Part shown: in pieces, positions 11,091-21,200 of the stretch
How the letters are laid out: each line of letters opens with the position of its first letter
Position numbering within the stretch: position 1 is the first letter of the stretch
Assembly: GCA_001643675.2 (NCBI GenBank)
Contig: LSRY02000010.1
Coordinates: forward strand, 693,501 to 757,500
DNA length: 64,000 bases
DNA from: Monocercomonoides exilis
Taxonomy: Eukaryota; Preaxostyla; Oxymonadida; Polymastigidae
Reading direction: 5' to 3'
The notes under the pieces: generated by a model
Database searches by the model: none
Told to the model about the DNA's origin: nothing
Seen by the model: the letters and a program-made list of their open reading frames with translations, nothing else
Position numbers and translations under genes: made by a program

Positions 11091-11583
11091 CAACCGTGAA
11101 TAAAAGAAAATATTGTATTTGAAGTCGTCAAAAAGCACTCCAATCTTGTTGAGATAACATCTCCTTTGAACAAAGAAAACATTGTATTTTGTTGTTGGCA
11201 AACATCACGATTTGACGTTTTTGTGTATCCATCAGCAGTTTTCAAGCTTTTTGAATTTCAATATAATCTAATTCTTTACAACGAATGACAAAAAACAAAA
11301 TACACACTACACACAAACAAATCTTTTAAACTTGAACCTACTCATTTTTCCCTGTGAATGAAGACAATCGCATTCAAAATACAAAAATTGCTAAAGCATC
11401 ACTTTTTTCACCTCATTTCGAAGCGACAAAGAAGGAGCTCTTTCCCAATTGAAACAATAAATTGTTTTCAGAGTTTCATGGAAGTTACAGATGCATCGTC
11501 TTTTGCACAATTCCTGCTGACCAAAACATTGTTTTTTGATCTTTTCGAAAATGTTATGCAAACGATCGTTTTTTATTTTATAT
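11091..11583. other. intergenic, no gene seen
   Basis: AT-rich spacer between the remnant at 10.2-11.1 kb and the inverted-repeat-bounded unit. An 87-codon plus-strand frame (11358-11621) runs straight into the inverted repeat, is Phe/Thr/Leu-rich and has no recognisable motif, so I do not call it. Confidence 0.4.
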
Positions 11584-11600
11584 TAGATACAATGCAGATT
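11584..11600 (+). repeat. left terminal inverted repeat of unit 1
   Basis: TAGATACAATGCAGATT, a perfect inverted match to 15084-15100. Confidence 0.7.
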
Positions 11601-11603
11601 GAA

Positions 11604-11696
11604 TCAAATTATTCAAATTGAAAAAATAATTTGAAATTGTGGGGGTTATTTAAAATAACCCCTGTTTATTTGAATTGACTTGCTTATTTTTTAAAT
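11604..11696. repeat. left subterminal array of 19-21-bp units
   Basis: TCAAAT/TTGAAA/TTAAAA/TTGAAT/TTAAAT cores recur at 11613, 11631, 11650, 11670 and 11691. The spacers between the cores are themselves partly palindromic, for example GGGGTTATTT against AAATAACCCC at 11642-11662. Confidence 0.6.
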
Positions 11697-12480
11697 CTTC
11701 ATCCTATTTTGAATTGAATGTTCAAAACATGAAAATGGATAACATTAAATGATTTGCATAAAAGATTGATATAAAATTCTGAAGTTTCTTTTGATTCTCT
11801 TTTTGAAAATTTTTGATCTTTCAATAATCTTCTTCGAAAAAATAGAATAATTCGATAATTCATTTAAAATGCTATTCCAACTTATGTTATTGAAAATGTG
11901 AGCTTTATAACGAGAGTTTGAATGATTATTGCAATTAAAAAGTCATTTTTCCCAATATACAAATCATAAAAGCTTTTTCAAATTTTTAGTTTTTTTCTTC
12001 GCAATTGAAAGTTGTTTCTTTTTATTGTTTCACCGTTAGCAACTTCAATGTGATATCTATCTATTACCTTTGGATTACTCTGCTTTTCACGCTTCAAGCA
12101 ACAGCTATTTTCAAACAATATTGTTTTTCATTTTTCGCCTTGTTGATAAACAATACCTTCAAGCATTTACGTGAAATATATAAAACACTGAATGTTAAAA
12201 GGTATATACGTTTCTTTTTCAAGATTTCGTTTTGAGTATTAAACATTTCTATTTTTAACAAATTTAACTTTTTCGATATTTATCTAATTATTTAGCATAT
12301 TACACATTTTTTTCTTTCGTGCATAAAGCACAGAAAGCCTTTAATATGTGGATGATCAAAAATTTGAAGTATTTTCATCCTCAGAATTACTTGCAAACAC
12401 ATATAAAATTATTTTGATCACACAATTTATTCTCTCTCGTCCTTTTCTTAAGTTATCTCTTCCGACACATTCAGAACACT

Positions 12481-14307
12481 ATCAAATGATCAATCATTAC
12501 TTCCCTCAACAGCCAATCCACTTCTCTCTCTGTATTCAACTCCTCTTTCCTTCATCAAACACGTTCTTCATCAAATGATCTTGTAAGATATAACGGATCT
12601 GAATCTCAACAAGAGAAATTAAGCAGATTGTCCTTCACTGCTTTGAATAGCTATTTCTTTGAGTGGTGCGAATGGAACGATTCAAATGGTGGATCGAATC
12701 ATGGTGGAGCTCTTCGTGTTGAGTGTATAAATGCAAATCTCTCTATCATTTCTTGCTCATTCAACAAATGAACATCAAGCAATGGTGAAGGAGGAGCTTT
12801 GTTTTGTGAAAATTTATTGCAAATCAGTATCGCAAAATCTCATTTCACAAGTTGTCAAGCAAAGCATGGAGGAGCAACTTGTATAGCTTATCCTCTAACC
12901 AGTTCTGTCTGGACATTCTCAGAAAACAGAGTGGATAATTGATCAATAGCTGATTGGTGTGGAACTGGTTGGTATTTCAGGCTCGAAAACATGTAATCAA
13001 ATGCTCAGTTTCTATTCACCAAATGCAAGTGTTTTATAAATATTGGTGGTGAATCTGCTGGCCCTTTTTCATTCATTTGGCCTCCAGGAAACAAACCAAG
13101 TCAGTTTTTGGTTGATGATTGCCAATTTACAAACAATAAACTGAATGCTACCTCAACTTCATGGGGAGGTGCTGCAATATTTTTCAGATACACATATTCC
13201 TGGATGAATGAAGTCAAATTTATCGCATTCTGCTTTTTCGATGGCAACACTGCCAAAAATGGCAGAGGGAATGATGTGTTCTTCAATGGAAGCAGCATTA
13301 GTCAATCACCATTCAATCAGTGTGGTTCAACAACACCCGCAAACAGAATCTTTCTCAACAACACAGCATCCAATGAAACTGTCAACAGCTGGCTTCCTCT
13401 CATTGCAAACAGCAAAATCGTTGGAAACAACGGAACTGATGTCAGTGCCTGTGGTCGAACGCAGGAAAGCCCATGTGCCACAATCGAGTATGCTCTCAGT
13501 GGCTTCGCCCTCCTCCAAGATGCATCTCTCATTCTCCTCAAATCCACCTTTGCACCCATCCAGACACTTATCTTCCTTGCTTTTGACACAAGAATCACGG
13601 GAAATTGAACGACTACCACCACCATCGCCTCAGATTGCATTCATCAACCTCCGTCATCATTTTCATCCTCATCATCATCATTAACATCTTCTTCTTCACC
13701 AGATCCATCTGCCTCGTCTACCCTCTTCGCACAAACTCAGGGCTCCCTCACATTCTCTGCCCTCGCCATCGCCAACAACTCCTCAAATCCCATCTCCCCC
13801 ATCCTCTTCCACCTCTCCCAAAACTCCCCTTCCCTCAACCTCAACACAACCACCATCACCGGAACAACCTCCATGCCAATAAAAACACCCCTCTTCTTCC
13901 TCGCTGCTGGCTCCCTCGCCCTCAACCACACAGCAATCACAAAACTCACCCTCAACAGCCAAAGCATCTTCCACCTCACCTCCCTCACAAATCCCCTCAC
14001 CCTCAACTCCTCCAACATCACCGATATCACCTCCACTGCCGCCCCCACCAGCTGTGCCCTCTCCTCTACCACCTCCCCTGCCCTCTCCCTCTCCCTCGCA
14101 AACTGCACCATCGCCAACATCAACTCAGCTCCACAAAACCAACAGACTGCTACCAATGGCGGGTGCATCTCATTCGACTCATCTGCCTCTGATAATACGT
14201 TTTCAGTGAGTGACACCATCTTCTCCATCTGCTCTGTGAGCGAAAGGAAAACGAAAAACGAGAAAATGAAGGAGGAAAAAATTACAGAGAACGTGGAATG
14301 CTTCTGA
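12481..14307 (+). pseudogene. decayed beta-helix surface-protein gene (N- and C-terminally incomplete)
   Basis: A single plus-strand frame reads through this whole span with five internal stops: TGA at 12487, 12769, 12940 and 13606, and TAA at 12994. It is clearly related to the intact gene at 2964-9350. It shares FEWCEWND/FTWCEWNG, repeated GG(A/G) beta-turns, GNDVFFNGSS against GKDVFVNGSR, and the CGRTQESPCATI junction motif. It lacks a signal peptide, the membrane span and the kinase-like tail, and ends mid-block at TGA 14305-14307. Three of the TGA codons stand where paralogues have Cys and one where Gly is expected. The 3' third (about 13690-14150) is unusually C-rich and G-poor. The simplest reading is a pseudogene fragment. 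Confidence 0.75.
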
Positions 14308-14950
14308 AAACAGATGCAAAGGTGAAAAGAAGAAAATGTACTTCTTTTCAATGAAGTTGGCATTAGAGATTTTACGGGGATGTGGTATGAAAATGAAGAG
14401 ATAAATGATAACGAAAATAAAGAAGATGCGTGAAGTGATAAGAAAGAGAGGCTAAATTTAAGTAAAAGAGAAAGATCATTTTGAAATTATGAGATTACGG
14501 CAAAAGAGAAAATGAGAGAAAAAATGAGGAAATAAGGAAAATGAAAAAGGAAAAGGAAATAAACATATTATTCTGCAGCTTTAACATCACTATTCTATGT
14601 AAATATGATAATATATTCAGTATAAAAAAATACACTCACGAAACAAATATATTCATCAGAATTTACAGAATATTGTTGTTTTCTTTTCATTATTAATGCA
14701 AAAACTATTATAATTATCTTCAAAGCGAATCATTCTTCACACAAAACTCAAAACAAATTATCATTTTTCTTTATTGATAAATTATTTATTTAACATTTAT
14801 TTAATTTAGCGTGTAAACAAGCTTCAATCGAATTATCAAGATTTCGTAAATAAAACAATCAAAAAAGGTTTGATTTTTCTTTTATTTACACTTTGTTTTT
14901 ATTAGTGTTTTTAGTTTGTTTTATTTTCCTTTCCCACAATTATTATTAAT
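14308..14950. other. A/G-rich then AT-rich spacer inside unit 1
   Basis: About 14310-14560 is a purine-rich run (GAAAA, GAGAAA) with no long frame, possibly the eroded 3' end of the pseudogene. The rest is AT-rich without recognisable features. Confidence 0.4.
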
Positions 14951-15074
14951 TTGAATGATCTTTTCTAATTTGAATTAGGATGGTGATTTTTAAATTTTGT
15001 GCTTTTATTTGAATTGAGGGGTATTAATTCAAATTAATAGAGGTTTATTTAAAAAACCTCAATTAATTCAAATT
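14951..15074. repeat. right subterminal array of 19-20-bp units
   Basis: TTGAAT/TTAAAT/TCAAAT cores occur at 14951, 14970, 14990, 15009, 15029, 15050 and 15069, a spacing of 19-21 bp over seven units. A local inverted repeat GAGGTTT/AAACCTC lies at about 15040-15060. Confidence 0.65.
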
Positions 15075-15083
15075 TCCCAACTT

Positions 15084-15100
15084 AATCTGCATTGTATCTA
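15084..15100 (-). repeat. right terminal inverted repeat of unit 1
   Basis: AATCTGCATTGTATCTA, the exact reverse complement of 11584-11600. Confidence 0.7.
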
Positions 15101-15589
15101 TTAAATTGTTACAAAACCAAATATAAAAAATTCAAATATACAAGTGAGTACATATATATATTCTTATCAACAATTTTCAGCAATATTAAATCAAAAAATC
15201 AAAACTTCTGAAGTTCCTTTTTTTAAATGTTCAAAAAACAGAAAAAAAGATAATTTGGAGCAAAACAGCTTTTGTTTGAAAAAGAAAGTCGAATTAATAG
15301 CAATGATTTAGTTGATGAAATAAGAGATAGCACTGAAAGTTAAATATTAATTCAAGAAAAAGCCTGGAGGAGAAAGAAGCAATGCGAAGCAATGGAAATG
15401 GTAATTACCGAATCACTGATCGAACAATCTTCTGCTTTTGCGTTGGAATGGAATGTGTGTGCTTGTGCTTTTGAGGTATTTTTATGAACAATTCAATGAT
15501 TATTTTTTACTTATTTTTTTCAAAGCTTTTTTATTTGATTCAACAGTTTTTATAATTCCGAGCGTAGTTCTCAGAGTGATTTCTGCAAA
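15101..15589. other. intergenic, no gene seen
   Basis: AT-rich sequence with a short TA dinucleotide run near 15150-15160. I see no supported frame. Confidence 0.4.
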
Positions 15590-17425
15590 AGTTACGTTTT
15601 TGCGGATAACATATTTTCTTCCTTCTTTTTCAATATCTTCATTGACGATATTTTTTCTTGGCTGATGGGACACATTTGAGAATTGTTACTTGAAAGTCCA
15701 TCAAATTCTTTAATTGAAACACAGAATGAATCTTCCATCTGTTGTAGCTGTTGATTACCCTTGTGAAATTCGATGCAGTTAATACGTCTGCTTTTTCTGC
15801 AGATGAATTTTGTTCGCCTTTGTCGTTCAGCTCGTCCAAAGAGCATCATCGAATTCATTTCATTCCATTTCTCTTTCAGATTCTATTTCTTCTTTTGCTC
15901 TTTCTTCAACTCTTTTTCAAGTATTTCTTTTGTGAAGGCAGTCTTTGCAGTTCATTCGAATCGATCATATTTATCTTCTTCCTCTTCCTCTTTTTCCACT
16001 CCTTTTTCTTTGTTTGTTTTCATTTGTTTCCTTCCTCCTTCTTAAGTTCTCGTTCGTTTCCTTCCTCCACAGTTCTGCTGCAACAACAAATGTCTCCCTT
16101 ATTCTGCATCTGATCAAAGCATTCTTTTGCTTTTCTTGCACAACCGCCGCTGATTCCCACTGACAAATTGAATTCCTCGTCTCGTTGCATTTGCTGCCAC
16201 ACGCCATGGAATCACACACACGCACATAAAAAAAAGCCACTGTTTCAATAATTACTGCAACGCGCTTAGAAGATGAAGTAATGCAATGATAGATCAGTCG
16301 AAGTATCGGCATATGAGCAGCAGAGTGAACTCAATCAGCTCCAGAAAATATGTTCGGTTGAAAGCAACATCTGATGAAATTCTTCATTATTTTAAAACCA
16401 TTTCCTATCGAAGCCGCAACGCAAGATAAACACAGTCCAACAGCAGAACAATCAGAAATAAACAAATTAAACAGCTGCAAGAGAAATTGCCCACTCTCAA
16501 TGTTCGTCTGAGAAAACATGGCCATCTTGTATAACTTCTGCAAATACTTCAGCACACCCAATACGAAGCAACAAAGTCCTCACAAACCAACTCCGCATCA
16601 ATGCCACACAAATGGAGCATAACAATAAAATCTCTGGATGGCTGCGCTTGAAGAGGTTGACCACAAATATTCTGCATTTTTCTGCAGTTGCCTGTTGCGT
16701 TGAAGAAAGCAAACTTCGAATGATAATCTCCTTGCTTGTTCAAAATGTTTATCCCTTCGAAGAATGAAATCCAAAAGCGGCTGGTCTGAATGTTGTTCGA
16801 CTGCAAACAAATATTTGATAATTGGATGTCTCATCGTTGGCGTTTCTCCTTTCTTTTGAATCAAAAACAGAATCAGAAATAGAATTTCGTCACTTTCCAT
16901 GTCTGCCTGGTGCAGTCAGAGAAACAGGAAAATCTTATAAATAAAACCGATATTTTGGGGTTCTTTTTTTCATTTTCTCCTTCCCTTTTTTCAATAAATG
17001 TCCAGCTTTCCATATTGCCAGTTGCTTTCCTTATCCAAAAACAGCTCCGCTGCCTTGAGTTCCAAAATACTATACAATTTCAGTTGTTCATCTTTTGTCA
17101 GAATTCCTTCCATTTATCTTTATTTAAAAAAATTATCTAAATTTGTTTTCAACTCTTGCTCCAAATAAAAATTATGAAAATTATGTATCTTCCGTAACTT
17201 CATCTATTTCCTAATTGCTATATAATAATCTGCTCCATCTTCATCGTATTGCTCTCCAAAGCGGAGATTGACCATTTCAACAATAATTCGGATTCCTGCA
17301 CTTTGGAGAGGAGACAGATGGAAATATCTTCGTAACGCATAGAACAATAAAAAATACACACATGCAAATTTTTTCGTCCATAAATAAAATTGTTGCATTT
17401 CCTCTGTCAACCAATTTATCAAAGT
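15590..17425 (-). pseudogene. unrecognised frame-broken gene remnant, probably helix-rich protein
   Basis: Minus-strand runs of coding-like composition in shifting frames cover this span. They include 17204-17422 (72 codons, amphipathic, ending GADYYIAIRK), 16598-16900 (starting MESDEILFLILFLIQKKGET), 16549-16806, 16497-16712 (CRIFVVNLFKRSHPEILLL), 16331-16561 and 15971-16312. Adjacent runs overlap in different frames as expected after frameshifts. The leucine-rich amphipathic pattern suggests an alpha-helical repeat protein, but I cannot name the family. Spliced exons in a live gene are a less likely alternative. Confidence 0.33.
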
Positions 17426-17787
17426 ATCAGAAAGATTCCATTTTCGGCAATATTTTTCCAGTTATCCGTGCCGTCATAGGAAATAATGTTACTTATTCTG
17501 CAGGATGAATGTACTCACTGAAATCTCATTTCGTAAACGGATATTCCAAATCGAAATATCCCAATTGATCAAAACCTCCATAACAACAAACAAAAAAACA
17601 AAGCGTTCTTTATCTTTGGAATTGCAAAATGAAAATGTCAACACGAGATAGAACGGTGTGAACGCAATTGTTTCTATTGTCTTTTTGAATTTATGTTTTT
17701 TTCTAATTTCTTCAATTCAAACATATGATCTTTCAATGTGAATATCAAAATGGAATGCTTTCTTGTGCAATATTTCAATATATATAT

Positions 17788-19224
17788 ATGAAGGAGACGT
17801 ACAGAACAAAAAAGTTCACAGGTTTGTATCAGTTGTTTCACAGAACTCTCGTTGATTGGATTTCTTTTTTTCTTTTTTATTGAAGAATTGTTTTCTGAGC
17901 TTGAAGATTGCGATGAAATTGAACAGAAAGTTGGAATCCTAGAAATAAATAAAATAATTGATGAAATGAATGAAGAAGAATTAGAATCCATTTTCACTCC
18001 AAATCTGTTCAATAAAGTTGATAAAATGATTGAAGAAAAGAAAATGACAATGAAAAATGCAATTTTACTGCTGAAGCATGTTGGATATTGCAATGTGCTG
18101 AAAAATGTTTGTAATCGATGCTTTAGAGGTTCTTCATTGAACAAAATATTTGAGGAGATGATCTTCAAAGAAGAAAAGAAAAGAAAAGAAAAAGATGAAA
18201 AATTTCTGGTTGATCTTTGCGAATGCTATCTGTTGCTCAGCGACTGTTATTCGTTAAAATTTGTTTCGGTCTGTGTGCCCTGCCTTCTGAAAGTTGCATT
18301 GAACAAAGAAGAAAGCGAGGAAAATCAAAAGGAAGTGGAAACGGCTTTGTTCACTTTATCCTATATTGGAAAATGGAATGTGTGCTTTGGTGATTTGTTT
18401 GTTGATTTGCCAAAGTATTTTGTTTTATTAATTGCTTTTTATTTTTATAAATTGAATAGGATGTGGGGAAAATACTGTTTTTGGAAGAGATCAAAGAAAT
18501 TATCCAATATAATCAGGAGCATCGCAACCTGACACGGCTTGCCTATCAGTCTGCTATTCAATTTTTAACAGACAGACTTTACAAAGATATAAGTTTGGAA
18601 CAAATAATAATGAATGAGCTGCATTTTGTGAAAGAAGCAAGAAGAGAATTGGAGGAGCTGATAGGCTGCATTGATTGGAAGAGAGAGAGAAAAGAGAAAA
18701 GAAGAGGAAAAGAAGCGAAAGAAGAGCTTGTTTTGTTGAGATGGTTGAAAATATTGGACTTTTGCTTTGACTTATGCAAACTTTGGAATGAAGAATATGT
18801 TGGACTAATTGACAGCATTGCTCAGGTCCATCGAGCAGCAAAAGAGAATAATAGAGAAATTTGTTTTTACTGCATTTATTCATTTAAATTAGCCACAGAA
18901 AATATAGTTGTGAAAGTTGAAGATTTATTGAATGGAGGAGCTGTAGATGCTGTTTTGGAAGAGATTCGACAATCGATGCTGATTGACAAAATTGCACTTA
19001 GCAGCCTGGAATATATGCTTGAGATTTCAGAGAGATTGAAAGATGAAGTGGATGATGAAAAGGGAAAAGAGGAAAGAAAGATCATGAAAAAGAAAGTGAT
19101 TGAAAAGATGGAAGAAGAAGGATATGAAGATGTCATCGTAAGCTTTCAAGAAATACTTCCTTTTCTTTGCAAAAATTTTAATATAGATTCATTAGATATT
19201 TCTGATTATTTTGTGAATATTTGA
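17788..19224 (+). CDS. helical-repeat protein of a lineage-specific (Monocercomonoides-like) family
   Basis: Three exons reconstruct a complete 444-residue protein. Exon 1 is 17788-17821 (start MKETYRTKKF), intron 17822-17885 (GTTTGT...AAG), exon 2 17886-18421, intron 18422-18459 (38 nt, GTTTTA...TAG), exon 3 18460-19224 (TGA). Joining the exons gives a single frame: ..KKFTELFSELEDCDE.. and ..DLPKYFDVGKILFLEEI... The product is almost entirely charged amphipathic helices resembling armadillo/HEAT-type repeats, with repeated short ELEE/LLKH segments and the ending DISDYFVNI. There is no signal peptide, membrane span or catalytic motif, so it is probably a cytosolic scaffold. I associate this arrangement with a large unnamed family in Monocercomonoides, from memory. 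Function is unknown. Confidence 0.72.
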
Positions 19225-21200
19225 AGAAATAAAATATATTAGGTTTTGGATACGAGATTTTCAATTTTTCTTTTTGTATCATTTGGCAAAATGGTATTAA
19301 AACAGTCAATTGAATGTTTTTTCAAAGTCTTTTTATTTTTCATAACTTCGAAATGGAACAAAGCAATTAAGAAAAAAGAAAGGAAGAAAAAGAAATTGTG
19401 TTGTATCGCCAAAATATTTTTTCTTCTGGAAAAGCATCTTCTATTCAATTTCCAAAACAATTTATTCAAATCTAATAAAGCTGAATAAACATTTCTATTC
19501 TTTACTTGTCACTTCTCAGCCTCTTCTCAATTCTTTTTCATGATAAATCATTTTTTCTCAATTTTTCTTCTGAAATTGAATGTCACAAAGATTGAAAAAG
19601 AGCTGTCACATCTTGAAGTTCAAAAGAAGGAGGAAAGTTATACGGAATTGAATGTTCTGAAGTTCAGTCATCTTCCAAAGATTTCAGTGAGAAAGAAGAT
19701 GACGAAATTATAAAAGGCAGTTTCTTTTCATTCAACTCTCTTTTTTGGCATCTGTAATTTTTTTGAGAAAATTCGAATGTCAAATGAAATTTCACTTTGA
19801 AATAGAAAATCACTTTTTCTCTTTCATTTTTTCACCAAAAAATACAAACAAATGCTGAGTTCATATTCAAATGAAGTGAAATCTGAAAACATCCGATTAA
19901 TCAATGTTCAATATTATCTTCACAAGTTCGAACTTATAAAAATGAATTAAGATTTTTTTTCGACAACGAAGTTATTCATTCCGATGATTCAATCTTCATA
20001 TTCTTCTTCATAAATTTTTTCATTCATTTTTCTTTTCAGTTTTTTTCTTTTCTCATCCCTTTTTTCATCATTCTCTTATCGTTTCAATCTTTTTGAAACA
20101 TTCATAAAAAATAACATGCATAAACTTGTTATTTTGTAATTCAACGTTGGTTGATGATTCTCCTGACGAACAACACCAAAGGACATCCATTCAACAGCTC
20201 ATCAGCTTGCACAACTCTCATTTTCTGCTATGATTATCAACGTTCCACTGTTGTCTGTAATCAATCTATTTTTCACTGCAATCGATGAATTCGATAGAAG
20301 AGAAAGCCCATTAATCTTGCTCTTAAAAGCCTTAAATTCTTCAGAAATTCGTTTTCTTTCGCCCTCATTCAAATTACTTATTTCCCTTCCTTTTTTATGT
20401 CCTCAAAACTTGTTTAATTAGATTCAACATTGTTTTCTTTTTTGTTATTCCATTGTTTTTCATTTCTGTCAAATACATTCGCACAAACATTTAATCCTTA
20501 TTGTGCTGTCCAAATATATTTTTTGTTCCATTCGAAATGCTTTTGCTCTCTTTTCTCTTGAAAAAGTTAATGCATGAAATGTTTTCATAGTTTTTTCATT
20601 TTCAAAAGAGTTTGCATCTTCATTGGAACAATAATGCACATACACTAACAACATTAACAGCATATCAATGCGCTGATTTCAAACAACTTACAACATCTTT
20701 TCCTCATGAAAATAGATTTTTTGTAAATGGGAAGATATTTTTTGCTTTTTGAATTTTGTTCCATTCAGAGTTAATGAATAAATTTCTCAAATTTTTTTAT
20801 TTTTCTAAACATTTTAGTATGAGAATGTTTGAGTTGTTATGATATGAAAGTGGAAAAAGTTTGGAACAAATCCTTGTTTTTTTCATAATATCCAGTAAAG
20901 TTTCCATATTGTTTTAACATAATAATCTGTACGATATGAAAAATTGAAAAGGATTTAAAAAAAAAGGAAAAATAAAATTTGATGTGAAAAGAGCTAAATA
21001 ATTTTTTAAGAAAATTTTCAACAAAATCCAAAAAAGAACAAAAAAGAATAAAACAAGTCAAGAAAGCAAAGAGTGCATTTACTGATTCTGAAACACACCA
21101 CAATTAATTCGTGGATCTTCTAAAACTCATCTATAAATATTATAAAAAAAGAAGAAATGGAAGATAATTATTGAAAATCACCACAACATCATTAACTCAT
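19225..21200. other. 2-kb AT-rich spacer with small coding-like scraps
   Basis: No complete gene. About 19586-19713 (plus) reads as a polar run LSHLEVQKKEESYTELNVLK ending in TAA. About 20190-20390 (minus) reads as a polar run with KRISEEFKAFKSKINGL and ends in TGA. Both could be decayed exons. The rest is AT-rich homopolymer-like sequence including the 3' flanks of the two neighbouring genes. Confidence 0.35.

Larger units (their letters stand above)
11584..15100. mobile_element. candidate inverted-repeat-bounded unit 1 carrying a decayed beta-helix gene
   Basis: The left edge at 11584 reads TAGATACAATGCAGATT, and the reverse complement of exactly this 17-mer ends at 15100. Inside each end lies an array of 19-21-bp units centred on TTGAAT/TTAAAT/TCAAAT. 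Between the arrays is a plus-strand beta-helix pseudogene (12481-14307). No transposase, integrase or polymerase frame is visible, so if mobile it would be non-autonomous. The ends could be TA-flanked (TA|GAT...ATC|TA), but a longer target-site duplication is not visible. A second unit with the same architecture lies at 55936-60052. That these are mobile elements is inference; the repeats themselves are seen. Confidence 0.45.

Noticed and set aside
13737..14363. A 208-codon minus-strand frame in unit 1.
   Set aside because: It is antisense to the C-rich part of the beta-helix pseudogene. The plus strand continues the family's frame and ends appropriately.
11584..15100. A Tc1/mariner or other classical autonomous transposon.
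   Set aside because: No DDE/DDD transposase-like frame exists inside either unit and no clear target duplication beyond a possible TA. Only a non-autonomous, unnamed unit can be supported.
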